Positions 34,098 to 46,060 of a stretch of DNA of 64,000 nt are shown piece after piece. The stretch is taken from the NCBI GenBank assembly GCA_022495995.1, contig JAFEMH010002507.1:62001-126000 (forward strand). The letters run 5' to 3'. Position numbers and translations under genes: made by a program. The notes under the pieces were generated by a model. It had not been told where the DNA came from. It worked only from the letters and a program-made list of their open reading frames with translations, and searched no databases. Positions within the stretch are counted from its first letter, which is position 1, and each line of letters begins with the position of its first letter. This DNA comes from Adenophora triphylla var. japonica (Eukaryota > Streptophyta > Magnoliopsida > Asterales > Campanulaceae).

Positions 34098-35880
34098 TCA
34101 CACATAATACCTCCGCAACTTGTCGCCATTGACGGTGTGCAGAAATGGGTTGCCATCCAAATCTGTCAGCTGCATAGCTCCTCCGGAGAATATTTTCTTC
34201 ACTAGAAATGGTCCGACCCAAACAGGTGCCCATTTTCCCAATGCACTGCCCTGATTCGAGGGCTTCATCTTAAGAACCAGATCGCCAACTTTGATGTCTC
34301 TGGGTTTCACTTTCTTGTCAAAAGCACGGGCCATTCTTTTCTGGTACGCCCGGTTATGCTCCATGGATTTTAATCTGCGTTCATCTAACAGTGCCAATTC
34401 GTTGTATCGACTTTGGAGCCATTCAATCTCATTTACCTCATTCTCGAGCAATACCCTGAGGAACAGAATTTCTAGCTTAATGGGCATGACAGCTTCCATT
34501 AGGTAAGTCAAAGCATATGGAGTTGCGCCGATGGCAGTTCGAATTGAAGTGCGGTAGCCCCACAATGCTAAATGCAGCTTCTCCGGCCAATCTCGTCCTC
34601 GTTCGACCATCTTCTTTATGATTCTCTCCAAGTTCTTATTGGCAGCCTCAACAGCACCGTTCGTCTGCGGTCTGTATGGTGAAGATTTATGGCGCTTGAC
34701 CTTGTATTCAGTGAGTAACCGATCAGTTTCTCCTTCCAAATTGGTTCCATTGTCATAAATGACCTCATTCGGGACTCCGTAGCGGCAGAAGATCTGTTCC
34801 TTTATGAAGCGAGCCACTTTCTTAGCTGTGAGCACTTTGTAAGATGCAGCCTCTACCCACTTTGTGAAGTAATCTATTGCAACCAATACAAATGAGTGTC
34901 CATTGCTCCCGGGTGGAGTTATTTTCCCAATGACATCAATCCCCCATGTTGCGAACGACCACGAAGTTGTCATACAGTATAGGTCATGAGGAGGGATGTG
35001 GTTCAGGTTGGAGAATCGCTGGCATTTATCACAAGTCCGCACAAACTGGATGCAATCAGTCTCCATAGTGATCCAGAAGTAACCCAGTCTGATAATGCTA
35101 TGCATAAGGGATCGAGCGTTCATATAGGGTCCGCAGGCACCGTTGTGAACATCTTCCATTACTCTTTGGGCCTTTTCTTTGCTGATACATAGCAGGAGTG
35201 GGCAACCTTCCCTTTTCTTCCACAACTCATTGCCAAGTATGACGTACTGGGCTGATAGTCTCTTTAGAGCTTGCAAACTTTTGGCATGAACACCTTTCGA
35301 GTCTCCTTCTTTATCAACAGGGAAGGAAGCTTCACCATGCTTGAGATATTGAAAGATTTGATTGTACCACGGCTCATTGACGGCTTCGATCTCAATTTCA
35401 CAACAATATGCAGGACTTTCTTGCCTATCGACCCTGAACGGTTTGATTGACTTTCCCTCTGGTATTTCCACCAACGAGGCAAGAGTAGCTAGGGCATCGG
35501 CAAATCTGTTCTTATCTCGCGACAGGAACTGGAATGACACTTCCTTGAACTGGCCGACGAGCTCTGCAATGTAAGCATGATACCTCTGGAGACACGGATC
35601 TGAGATTTTCCATCTGTTGGCGGCTTGATTTATTATCAGCTGGGAATCACCAAACACTTCTAACTCGTCCACATGTCGCTCTAGGGCAGCCTCTAGACCA
35701 GCTATGCAAGCTTCGTACTCGGCAGCATTGTTGGTAACCGAAAAGTTCAGCTTGATAGCTATGGGGGTATGCATGTCATTCGGGTCCACTAGTACCATCC
35801 CGATGCCATTACCTCTTTTGTTCGCTGCTCCGTCAAAGAATAACTGCCACCGGTTGCCATTTTCTATAACAAGAATCCCC
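34098..35880 (-). pseudogene. Archaeal-type RNase H and integrase of Tat element B
   Basis: One open frame from 35798 to 34098. RNase H: IAIKLNFSVTNNAAEYEACI, LEVFGDSQLIINQAANRW and RDKNRFADALATLAS. Integrase: HHCC finger (VHNGACGPYMNA ... CDKC), catalytic residues in WGIDVIG, VIYDNGTN and TNGAVEAANK, and the C-terminal GPFLVKKIFSGGAM, LTDLDGNPF and GDKLRRYYV. This stretch is the best preserved of B; the YDN in place of SDN is a point change. Upstream, between 35799 and 35960, the first RNase H residues are in another frame because of an indel near 35930. Confidence 0.92.
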
Positions 35881-36545
35881 TCATCTGGAAATTGGAGATC
35901 TGGTCCTCGGGCTTCTCAGACTGGGAAGTCGCCTAACCGGGTCCGCCAAAGCCTGTCCTTTGATTGATTTCCGGATCACATATTTGATGTCGAACTCAGC
36001 TAGGAAGAAAGTCCATTTCGCCAATCTGGTGGAGATGTTGCCTCTGTCACCTTGAAATAGGTATCTAATCGGGTCCATATTGGAGACCAAGTGTACGGTG
36101 TGGGATAGCATGTAGTGCTTTAGTTTTCCGACCACCCAAACCAGAGCTGTGCATGTCTTCTCTAGGGCAGAATAGTTCAATTCGCTACCTTGGAATTTGC
36201 GGCTGACAAAATAAATGGCATTCTCAATCTTTGAATCCTTCTTCTCTTATGCTAGCATAGCCCAGTGGCTGTGTCTGTGACCGTCAAGTATAGCAGTAAA
36301 GGCTTGCTCCCGTGAGGCGGACAAAGAATGGGAGGATTGACGAGGTAAGCTTTGATCCTCTCGAATGCTAGTTGGCATTCCTCGTTCCAAACCACTTCCT
36401 GATTCCTCTTTAGTAGCTTAAAGATTGGCTCACACATGGAGGTCAGTTGGTTGAGAAATCTGTTGATGTATTGTAGTCGACCCATGAAGCCCTTTACCTC
36501 GGAGACAGTTCTGGGTGGCTTCATCTCAACAATTGCCTTGAATTT
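35881..36545 (-). pseudogene. RT thumb and RNase H of Tat element B
   Basis: FMGRLQYINRFLNQLTSMCE and AFERIKAYLVNPPIL, then a frameshift and stop near 36252-36260 after LLLYLTVTDT. RNase H resumes in a new frame with NYSALEKTCTALVWVVGKLK and RLAKWTFFLAEFDIKY to 35881. A TGA at 36546-36548 separates it from the RT fingers and palm in the same frame. Confidence 0.88.
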
Positions 36546-37406
36546 TCAGGGATCTACCTCGATGCCTCGCTCTGTGACCATGTATCCCATGACTTTTCCG
36601 CGAATAACCCCAAAGGTGCACTTGGCTGGATTTAGCCTCATCGAATATTCCCGAAGTCTGTTGAAGAACTTCCTCAAATCAATGAAATGCTGTCCATCTG
36701 ACCCTTTCGAGTGAATAATCATATCATCTACATACACTTCAATCTCCTTGTGGATCATGTCGTGAAACAGAGTAGTGACGGCCCTCTGGTAGGTAGCCCC
36801 AGCATTCTTTAGACCAAACGGCATTACTATGTAACGATAAGTACCCCATGGAGTTGTAAACGCTGTCTTGTCCTGATCCTCCTCGGCCATTTTAATCTGA
36901 TTGTAGCCTGCAAAGCCATCAACAAAGGACTTGACCTCGAAGTTCGCAGTTGCATCCACTAGCATATCAATATTGGGCAAGGGGAAGTCATCCTTGGGAC
37001 TGGCCTTGTTGAGATCCCGAAAGTCTACGCAAACCCGTACTTTCCCATTTGCTTTTGTGACCGTGACTATGTTTGCCAGCCAAGTCGGGTATTCGATCAC
37101 TTTTATAAAGCCTACCCGTAGGAGTTTTTCAATCTCTTCCTTCACCTTTAAGGACCACTCGGGCTTGATCCGCCTTAGTTTTTGCTTGATCGGCTTAATT
37201 TCTGGATCTATAGGTATCCGGTGCTCTACGATAGATGTATCCAACCCAGGCATGTCTTTATAGGACCAGGCAAAGACGTCCACAAACTCTTTAAGCAACT
37301 CAATCAGGGCAACCCGTTCATCTCCGGAGAAGAAGCTACCAATCTGCGTTTCTTTGGGTTCTTCGACTGTTCCCAGGTTCACCGTTGTCAATACCTCATC
37401 GGCAGC
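36546..37406 (-). pseudogene. Reverse transcriptase fingers and palm of Tat element B
   Basis: KVRVCVDFRDLNKASPKDD, SFVDGFAGYNQIKM, YIVMPFGLKNAGATYQRA and the active site EVYVDDMIIHSKG. The TAA at 37407-37409 upstream sits in the same frame at a place where a Gln fits (ESRA*AADEV). Confidence 0.92.
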
Positions 37407-39341
37407 TTAGGCCCGGCTTTCCTTTTGCTCGCAAACCTGCTTTGAATCATTTTCTAAAATTTGCTCATCTATTAAGTATGCATTATCTTCAATTGAATTA
37501 GGCTTAATTATTTTTAAATCCTGATGATTATTTTTTGTTAAGCGTTCAATTGTTATATTTGCAATCACGGGATACTCAGAAAGATCGGCCATTTTATTCA
37601 AAGCAAAGGGAAAAACAGTGTTTACAACTCGACGACGGTCTTTCGTCGTGAGGACGTCAGACCGATCAGAAGACTCAAATTCAATAACAAGGGATTCAGG
37701 AGACCGACTCAAGACACGAGGGACAAATTTAGACTCAGAGGGACAAGGACAAGGCTTGAGCCCAAGCTTTCCAATCATAGTCTCCCTGTCAGCAACAGGT
37801 CCTTGGAATGAAGTCCAGTTCTGCAACGGTCTCTCTGCAATGGTCTCCAAACTGTTTAGCTCTACAACTGGCTCCTTCTCAAATTCTAACATAGCCACTA
37901 GCTCGCTATTAGAGGAAAAGTCAATCAAATCACTCGGCTCTTTAGCAACAACCACCCCTTCTGCAGGTACTTCTGCCAAATGCATACCATCCTCAGGCTC
38001 TAACAGCCCCTGCTCTTTGCACAAATCTGCCAAATCTCCATCAATGTCCACGGGTCCAGCACCGCCGATCTTGCATATTGTGGGCTCGTACAGGGCAAGC
38101 TTTTCGAACTGGTTCACATAATCAGGTTCCCAGAAATGGTAGCTGTTCTCGTAAGTAGCGGTGACACCTGGCCTTCTAGGCATGCTAACAAACATTTCCT
38201 TCACCGGGTTTTGGCTGCTGGCAAACCTCCGGATTGTCCTCATTCTTTCTTCCTTTTGGCTCAGCCTCGGTTCTAGACAAATGAACATATCTCCATCCTC
38301 TTTGACAAAGTGCTTGTTCAAAGACCAACTGTACGGGCGCATCTCAGGCCTCTTGTACCTCTTACCAGCAGCTGAGGTCATCCTCTCTTTAAAAGCTTCA
38401 GTCTTATCGTATGCTTTGTCTTCTCTCGTCACGGCATATCCCAGGCCTCGCCTGTTCCTCTTGGCTTCTGGCAGCACAAGCTTACACGGTCCCTGTTGGC
38501 GTTTTCCCAGCCCCAGACCAGGGATATAGCTCATACCTCTCATCATTTTCAAAACAGGGGGAATCTTGTCTGAAGATATCGTCAAATCTATGGTGCAGAC
38601 CTGCCCTTTAGGTTTCCCGATCGTGAATCCACTGAGCACCGGGTTCTCTTGGTCGAGCTTGATTTCCATCACTGGTAAGGTATTGGTGCTGGTTTCCCCG
38701 ATCGTGACGCTATCACCATAAATGGTTGTCAGCACTCCCTCTTGCACAAACTTTAAACACTGGTGAAGAGTGGAGGCTACCGCTCCAATTTCATGAATCC
38801 ACGGTTTGCCTAATAATGCTGAGAATGTGACCGGAATGTCGATAACATGGAATTCCACCATCATCTCCTTGTCCCCAAACATCAAATTCAGGGAGACTAT
38901 CCCCAACACCGCCCTAGATGTCGAATCGTAGGCCTTTATGGTTTGGTTGGATGGTTTAAGGTTCTGCGCATTAATGTCTAACATACTCATCATTTTAGCA
39001 GGGAGCACATTCATAGCCGACCCATTGTCTACCAACACATGGGGAATCCGCCGTCCTTCCAGGGGTACCGTGATGTGTAGAGACTCATTATGTTTTGCAC
39101 CGTAAGTAGGTAGGTCAAGATCCGTAAAAGTAATGATGTTCCCATACTGCGCAATTCCAATCAGCTGACAGGCCTCGTCTGGGGTGGCGTTGACAGATAC
39201 TTTGGTTTTGGATAGGGCTTCTTCCAACTTTAGTTTGTGAGGGTAGGAGGATGTGAGAATAGACCATAAGGAGATATCGGCTTGTGTTCTCTTTAACTGT
39301 GTCAAAATAGGGTCTTCCTGGACTTCTTCATCTCCTGCCGA
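37407..39341 (-). pseudogene. Protease and linker of Tat element B
   Basis: Open frame 39305-37407. The protease has HVLVDNGSAMNVLPAKMM, IKAYDSTSRAVLG and FSALLGKPWIHE. A long linker follows with SYIPGLGLGKRQQG (G-patch-like), RPYSWSLNKHFVKEDGD and an acidic stretch before RT. A TGA at 39342-39344 separates it from gag in the same frame and probably came from CGA. The 33-bp repeats of A are missing here. Confidence 0.88.
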
Positions 39342-40273
39342 TCAGTAGGGATTCTGAGAGGACTGGGGATTAGAGACCGCAACTGCCTTACCTTTCTCGG
39401 ATGGATCTGAATTATTCATTCCCAACATTCTCCCTGACCGAGTCAACAGATTAACTTCTTGATGATTATCAATCACAAAATCCTTGCTGGCCTCCTTGAG
39501 CTCTGCTAGTGTGAGCGGAACAGGGCGAGTGCTGTATGGCCAAGCCGCCTGTCTTATCTCATTTATGGACAAAGGCGTTTCCCAGTTAGCTGCCATCCTG
39601 AGCTCCTCCAAAGAGATTGGGGATTCTCTAGGAGTCATAGAGGATATAGTGTTAACAATCAAGCACTCTTCATAATCATCAAACTCAACAGCATTATTCA
39701 AATCATGTAAGTCGTCAAGATACAAAACATAGCAGAAGTTATCTTTCATTCCATTAGAACGAGGGATTACATCAGTCACAACCTTATTACAATCATTGCT
39801 AACATTTCCATCTACGGATTCCCCAAACTCTATTACATTGACAAAATGATCTTGCCCAAAGTCGATGAGATTCACGTTGTTGCTAGGCAGAGGGTTGCTG
39901 ACAACATTTGGGCGAGGAGATTTCTCGATCTTCTTGTCATCTACGAGCCCTTGAATAATCTTTTTAAGAGTCATGCAAGAATTTGTGGTGTGTCCCTGGA
40001 ACTGGTGAAATCGACAGTACTTACTGGCATCAAGATTAAGGTTAGGACGAGCGGGGCTGTAATTCTCTAGCGGCCTGATCATACCGGTCCGAAGCAGGCC
40101 GTTGAAAACTTCCTCTGTAGACATGCCCAAATCATCAAACCTTGGCTGCGGCTTAGGCTGAAATTTCACTGCATTCTGCACGTTACCACCTCCTCTTTGT
40201 AAATTGTTGATACTGTTGTCTTTGGCCACTTCCCTTCCCCTTGGCGCCATCGCTGAAACAGGGTTGGGTGCTC
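39342..40273 (-). pseudogene. gag C-terminal part of Tat element B, cut by element C
   Basis: Typical Tat gag: FDDLGMSTEEVFNGLLRTG, then YCRFHQFQGHTTNSC, a zinc-knuckle-like module, followed by LKKIIQGLVDDKKIE. The end NLLTRSGRMLG matches A. The N-terminal part continues at 53351 beyond element C. Confidence 0.9.
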
Positions 40274-40278
40274 GGTAT
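40274..40278. repeat. Target site duplication of element C, left copy
   Basis: GGTAT before TGTAAGTGCTCC; same 5 bp at 53346-53350. Confidence 0.95.
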
Positions 40279-42123
40279 TGTAAGTGCTCCAATTTGAGTT
40301 GTTAGTATTTTCGTTAGAAAATTAACGGAAGTTTTAACATTCCTAACATTTCTAACATTTCTAACATTTCTAACCAACCAAGGGTAGATTAGGGTTTGTC
40401 ATTTAAAGTTAAACCAAGGAAAGAATCTCAAAAAGCAAAAGAAATTGGAAAAATCCGAATTGGGCAAGTTGAAAAACATAAACTGCTGGATTTTTGAATT
40501 TTATTCTTCCTGTTCAAAGCCTGGAGCAGCATTTAATGAACAGTGCACGTTTACAATACCCTCCGCGCGGACATGATTGCATTTTCCAGAGGCCTATAAA
40601 TTGAACCCTCCTCCTCCTCTCTCAGTTTACACAACACAATTCACTCACAGCAACAGCACACTGGCGAAAAATAGAGAGAAAACAGTGGGAATTCACTTGA
40701 ATTGCCACCATTTTCTCTCCAATCTTTCCCAAATCTCACTCACTCACAAACACTTCAAAACACTCTCATACATACTCTCATACATACACCAATCCAAGCT
40801 CAAATCACCCCTTATGAGGAGGATTAGAGAGAAAACATAGAGGACTTCATTGTTATCTACTTGTTTTCTCTTTAACCAACTCAAATCATCAACCCTAAAC
40901 ACTTTCAAGCCCTAAACACATTCAAGCCTTTGAATCCATTCAAACACAAAACACAAGGAAGATAGGTATAACCTCCCTCTCCTTACCCTAAAATTCATCC
41001 ATGCATGCATTTTCAAACTCCAAAATGTAGTTTGTTCATCTTCTTTTCTTAGATCCAAGAAGATCACCATGGAAGTTCATCTCCATGGATGATCTTCTAC
41101 AAGGATCAACATTATTTTCAAAGTGTTCTTACTTACTTGCAAAGAAAACACATTTTCAAAACCCTAAAAATCATTTTCATACATTAAATCTCTTTTTCAA
41201 AGGATAAAATTCCCCTTCCCAAGCAAATGAAGTGCTTAGTCCTAATGTACCCCAAGGATGGTTTGATATAGTTGATTCACCACTAAAATGTCAAGTGATC
41301 ACTAATCAAAACCTAGGGAAATGGGGACAAGCATGGATTCAAAACCCCCTTTAAAATCATGTTTTCCTTCTTGAGAAGTTGCTGTCCAGTAGCAATTTTC
41401 TAAGACCCCAGTCCATGGTATAATTTTTTGGACACAGATAAACTTGGAATTTGGTGTTGACTACAAAACACTTTTTGTAGCCAACATCCATAGCTTTCCA
41501 GACATATTTTTACTTTATTTTTTGCGTGAGTAAAACTCCATATTTCAAATTTTCTTTTAAAGGTCAGTTCATCAGTCTCTGGAAGTCCAGATTTCACATC
41601 TGAGATTTCCAGAAGGTTTTGTGTCCTCAAATCATCTCCAAAATGAAAAGTTATTTTACATAAACCTTATTTAAGGTGTTTTGAACATTTTTCATTCTCG
41701 GACTTTTCCCAGATTTTGGAGTTTTCAAGCCCCAAAGTCCATTTCAAAATTAAGTGTCCACTGCCTTTTTCCTTCTGGCAGAAATGGTTTTCAACTTCAG
41801 AAAATCTTTTGAGTGTCAAATCTCAACCCAAAAATCACACAAAAAATCATGGGATCTTTTCAAAGTCTAATAAAGAATTCCCAATTTTTACTTTCCTCAG
41901 TTTCAACTTATTTTGGCCAAAGTAACACACACACACACAAATGGTTTTTAAGCTTGGAAGACTCGTTTCACGAGGCATTCCGGGTGCACACTAACGTCCT
42001 TCCCGGCGTGTAACGTGACCTCCGAACCCAAATTTCTAATCTCGGGCATTTTTCAAAGTTTTTGCCCTTAAAACAAAAATGGCGTGGCGACTCCGTTTAA
42101 TTTCAAAAATCGGGTACATCACA
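40279..42123 (+). repeat. 5' LTR of element C
   Basis: 1845 bp, TGTAAG to CATCACA. Carries four copies of a taacatttc unit near 40337-40372 (three in the other LTR), the palindrome TCCGCGCGGA at 40562, TATAAA at 40595, and the conserved Tat LTR end GGCGTGGCGACTCC. Confidence 0.95.
40562..40600 (+). promoter_or_regulatory. Core promoter of the 5' LTR of C
   Basis: TATAAA at 40595-40600, with the perfect palindrome TCCGCGCGGA 24 bp upstream (40562-40571). Both are kept in the other LTR at 51789-51798 and 51832-51837. Confidence 0.65.
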
Positions 42124-42124
42124 G

Positions 42125-42143
42125 TGGCGACTCCGCTGGGGAC
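42125..42143 (+). other. Primer binding site of element C
   Basis: TGGCGACTCCGCTGGGGAC follows the LTR end after one base. This is the form usual in Ogre/Tat elements and commonly assigned to tRNA-Arg; the tRNA match is from memory. Confidence 0.75.
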
Positions 42144-43458
42144 TAATAAGCTTTTTCTAAAAAAAAATGATATTTGGTATATTGGTGGAAACCATTAAGC
42201 TTCCCGTTATCGCCTCCTAACACGAGTTGGGGATAAATTGTGGTTTAACAATCCCACGTACCGGTATCATTGTTTTCAAAAAAAAAGAAAAGCTATTGAG
42301 GGTCAAGCTTCCGTCCCGGCATTAAAAATCATTTGTTGTGTGTGTTGATTTTTGCACATTTTCGTGTTTGTTTTGGCCGCCTCGAAAAAAAAAAGTCAAA
42401 ATTTTGACTGTCGGAATCATGTCCCTAACTGTCGGAATTTTTGTGCTTATGTGCTTATGTGTGCATTTACTTTTAAAAAAAAAAGAATTTCAAAAAAAAA
42501 AGAATTTCAAAAAAAAAAAAAAATAATAATTTCCAAAAAAAAAAAAAATTTCAAAAAAAAAAAAATCATGCATCATACTTTTTAAGACACATGAAAAATT
42601 TCTATTTTACTCAGAAAAGGAAGATAGACTGCTTGCACACTACGCGCACGTTGACCGTACACTGCACACTACGTCCCTAACCCGGGGAAATCCTTGTCGC
42701 GGCCCGTTTGGTCTTATTACGCCTCTCGGTGCAAGCACAGGACTACCCAAACATCCTATGGAGCCTCGTGTCGACCATGCACTTGTCCGTGACACACTTT
42801 TGTCCGAGACCCGGTTGGTTTTTAGTTTGGTCTGTGTCATGCCCTGTCTGTGTATAGATCTTTCCTTTCAAAGCCTTTGTCGGCATACCGACTCAATATC
42901 TTTCGGGGACCCTAATCAGTTGAAGTCATGCCAATTTTTCGCCGCAGACATTGACCAAGATATTGACCGGCGCCTTGACTTCGGCTCGACCGGCACAAAT
43001 TATACACTCGACTCCCAAAGATGACACCGAGTCATCAAGGATTAATGATTATTCCATGCCTAATTACGGCCTAATTGACGACAAGTCAAGATCAATTGTG
43101 TACATTTATCACCCAAATCATGTCGACTTTTTGTCGAGCTCCTGACGTGATCTTGACTTTGACGTCGCCTTGTCCGTAATTTACATCGAATGCTCGTTAA
43201 GACTCGATTACCCGCCGACTTTTAGGATCGTTTTTCTTTCGGCCGGTGGGACCCGCTTGCCCTATAGGACCCTCGCCCGGGGCTGTCCACCCTGGGAGGT
43301 CAAAATACAGGTGGAATATGAGGGGCTTATAGACGTAGTGACGGGGCCCACCGATCCAGATCCGCAGTAGTTTGTGAAAAATAAGAGCAATCTTTTCCAA
43401 CCGATTAGGTTTAATAAAACATGTTTTAAGTAAATTTAAACAAATAATCGCATGTTGC
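42144..43458 (+). other. Leader of element C
   Basis: No gene. Contains runs of A at 42474-42562 with repeated aagaatttc, then a GC-richer part from 42630 with short stop-limited ORFs. Confidence 0.5.
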
Positions 43459-45246
43459 ATGAGCCCTAAGCCCAAACACCAACCTCGTTCCGCTTTCCCG
43501 AGTCCGAACCACACCCTTTCGTGCCTTCCACAAGAAGCAAAGTTTGGATCAAGCCCCGGTCATCGTTTGTTCACTCAGCCATTCCGAGTCGATACTTCAT
43601 CGGCTTTCCTCCTCTCTTCACCAAAGTTTCGTAATGGCCAACTCGTAGGAGAACAAAGGGGGACGTACGTATCCGCACCCCGAAAATTCGCAAAATGCCG
43701 AGCAAAGGTGGAATCGATGTTGGAACAGATAAGACAACATCAAGAGGCTCAGATCGCCGCTATGGGAAGGTATCGAAACCGTGGGCTAGCAATTGTTCGC
43801 AACCCTAATGGAACCTTTATGGTTGATGCGAAGATTGGAACTAATTACCCTCCCTGCATGCCAACTACCGTCAAATGCCCCGTTCCCTTTCGTGTGGAAC
43901 TACTAATGGGCCAAGCATCCCCAAACCCTATCACTCACCCGCCTCTCGCCTCATCGTATCGATACTCCTCAACAAATCCGATCTTGGTCAACTTCCCCCG
44001 GCACCTCTCGGTTTTCACCTTTGGGTTTCAATCGATCGGTTTTCGCCGCAGCCTTGGAATGGGCCGGTTCGCTACTCCAAATCCTCGGGCCTGCCCGGCC
44101 ATCGGGCCTGAATTGGTCCGGGCCAAGACATCTCGCCCCTACACTCGATACTCCTCAACAGCCCGATCTAGGTCAACCCGCCCGGTGCCTCTCAGTCTCA
44201 CCACCAGATTGAATCGCTGCCTTTCGCCCCACGCTTGGAAGGGGCCGGTTTACTACTTCACAACATCGGCCCGGTTTGGGTCATCATCTCGAATGGGCCG
44301 GCCGCGACTTCTCAAGCCCAAGAAGGTGACATAGCTCCGCAAGCCATTTTAGGTCGGGCTTTGCTTCTCGTGCTCCATGGTTCGTAGGGGGCCGCCTTGC
44401 TTCCTCCAATTCTCAAAGCACACTTGCCCCTATGATACCGCAAGATCACATGGGCCACCGTGCTCTTATCACCACTTCATCGTTTACCGTATTCACAACA
44501 TCCTCCAAGCTCTACCTCGTCCCTCCGGCTGGGAAGTCCGACAAGGTCAAATGCTCCTCATCAAATTCTCCACCCTACTGCTACGCAAGCCGCTCCCGGT
44601 CATTAAGTACAGTATGCACATTACCCTTGTAGTCACGTTCCTGTGGTCAAGACACGTTCGCCCTACTGCTACGATGCCTCAAATCTCATATCTTCAATGC
44701 CTTTTGGATCCACACTCACCGCTCCCTCGGTATCCAACCATTACGAGCCATATATCCTCATCTTCGGCAATCGCTGTGCCTTATGAGGAGGGTTACTGGC
44801 CACGATTTTAATGCTCGATTGTCATCCCTCCCACCAAAGTACTTCCTACCGTGGTTTCATTTACCGATGCCGCCTTGTGGTGGTGTCATGCGTCCTAGTG
44901 TTCCTATTGACTCGTCCAATGGATTATTGAAAGAACCAACCGAGAAGGTACAAGAAAAGCCTAGCAACGAGAGTATCGACGATCGCTCGACTCGGCCATC
45001 TCACCATACCAATCTTGTGTATCTCGACACGAATGAGGTTTACAAAGGTCAAATCTCGACGATTACATCGATGATTACATCAAAAGGGTTCGTGCACGGG
45101 GAAGCACTACGGGTCGGAACATGTCTCATCACTATAAACCTTACCCTTCCAACACGGCCGCAACATCCATCAAAGGAAAGAAGGCATTGCATACAAATGA
45201 TGGCATCCAAAAGCAACCAAGAAATGGTGGTCCTCTAAGGCAACGA
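43459..45246 (+). pseudogene. gag N-terminal remnant of element C
   Basis: The open frame 43459-44334 contains VESMLEQIRQHQEAQIAAMG then NRGLAIVRNPNGTFMVDAKI, which resembles the coiled-coil-plus-short-motif N-terminus of gag in B (RAKGIAVLHREDGSYKEI). Pro/Ser-rich segments follow, including duplicated ydSSTxPILV-like pieces near 43965 and 44145. Several shifted frames run on to 45246. No clear capsid domain remains. Confidence 0.5.
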
Positions 45247-46060
45247 GAACATTTTGATGATTTTGGGATGCCCATGGGCTTAATTTTCAAGGGTTTAGTA
45301 AAGGAAGGCCTGCTGAGCCTCTCAAGGACTACCATCCGAGGAGCTCAAATGCACCCTCGACATGAGTAAGCACTGCGCTTCCATGATCATTATGGCCACA
45401 CGACCGACAACCGCACGCCCCGAAGAGAGCGGTTCAAAGGTTAATCGAAGCGGGCAAGCTTGAGTGCCCCAATGGACCAAAACCGGCGAACCCCGTTCGT
45501 AATGGTGACCAAGTCAATGACCAAATCTCGAATCAAAGAGCGTTAAGAGTTTATTCTCCCCAAAGGAAAAATCACATCCCAAGGATTTGGGTGTTCCCTT
45601 AAGCAAAGTTTTCAATAGCTTGCTAAAGCAGGTCTCCTCGAACCCATGAGAAACTATCGCCCCGTAAACCCCAATGCTCCTTTCGATACCTCCAAGCATT
45701 GTGCCTTTCATCGCACTACGGGCACTTGACGAGACAATTGCGCCTCGAAAAAGGCAATCCAAGGTTTGATTGAGCAAGGGAAGTTAGAGGTGCCCGAAGG
45801 GCCCAATACCGTCAAGCAACCCGTTCCATAGAAATAACAACATGAGCGTCAACATGGTCGAAGTTTGGTGATTCAAGACTCGTGGGCATAATGGAATTTG
45901 ACTCGCCCTTTTGTGATCGATGAACCGGGCCATCGCAGCAATGAAAATGGCTGGATTGGGCAAGGGATTGCCAAAGAAATCATGATGGAAAGAATTGCAA
46001 TAGCCCCCATCTCCAGCGTCGAAGAGTAGATGCATGGTCCAACAACAAAGAGCGGCTAGA
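45247..46060 (+). pseudogene. Duplicated zinc-knuckle-like gag modules of element C
   Basis: Module 1 (from 45249): HFDDFGMPMGLIFKGLVKEG ... FHDHYGHTTDN ... AVQRLIEAGKLE. Module 2 (about 45600-45810): KVFNSLL ... KHCAFHRTTGT, then a TGA, RDNCASKKAIQGLIEQGKLE. Both correspond to the single module YCRFHQFQGHTTNSC ... IIQGLVDDKKIE of B. Stops and frameshifts break both. Two modules in tandem suggest an internal duplication. Confidence 0.65.

Noticed and set aside
42125..42143. A tRNA gene near the LTR of C
   Set aside because: Only a short complement to a tRNA 3' end, with no cloverleaf; it is a primer binding site.
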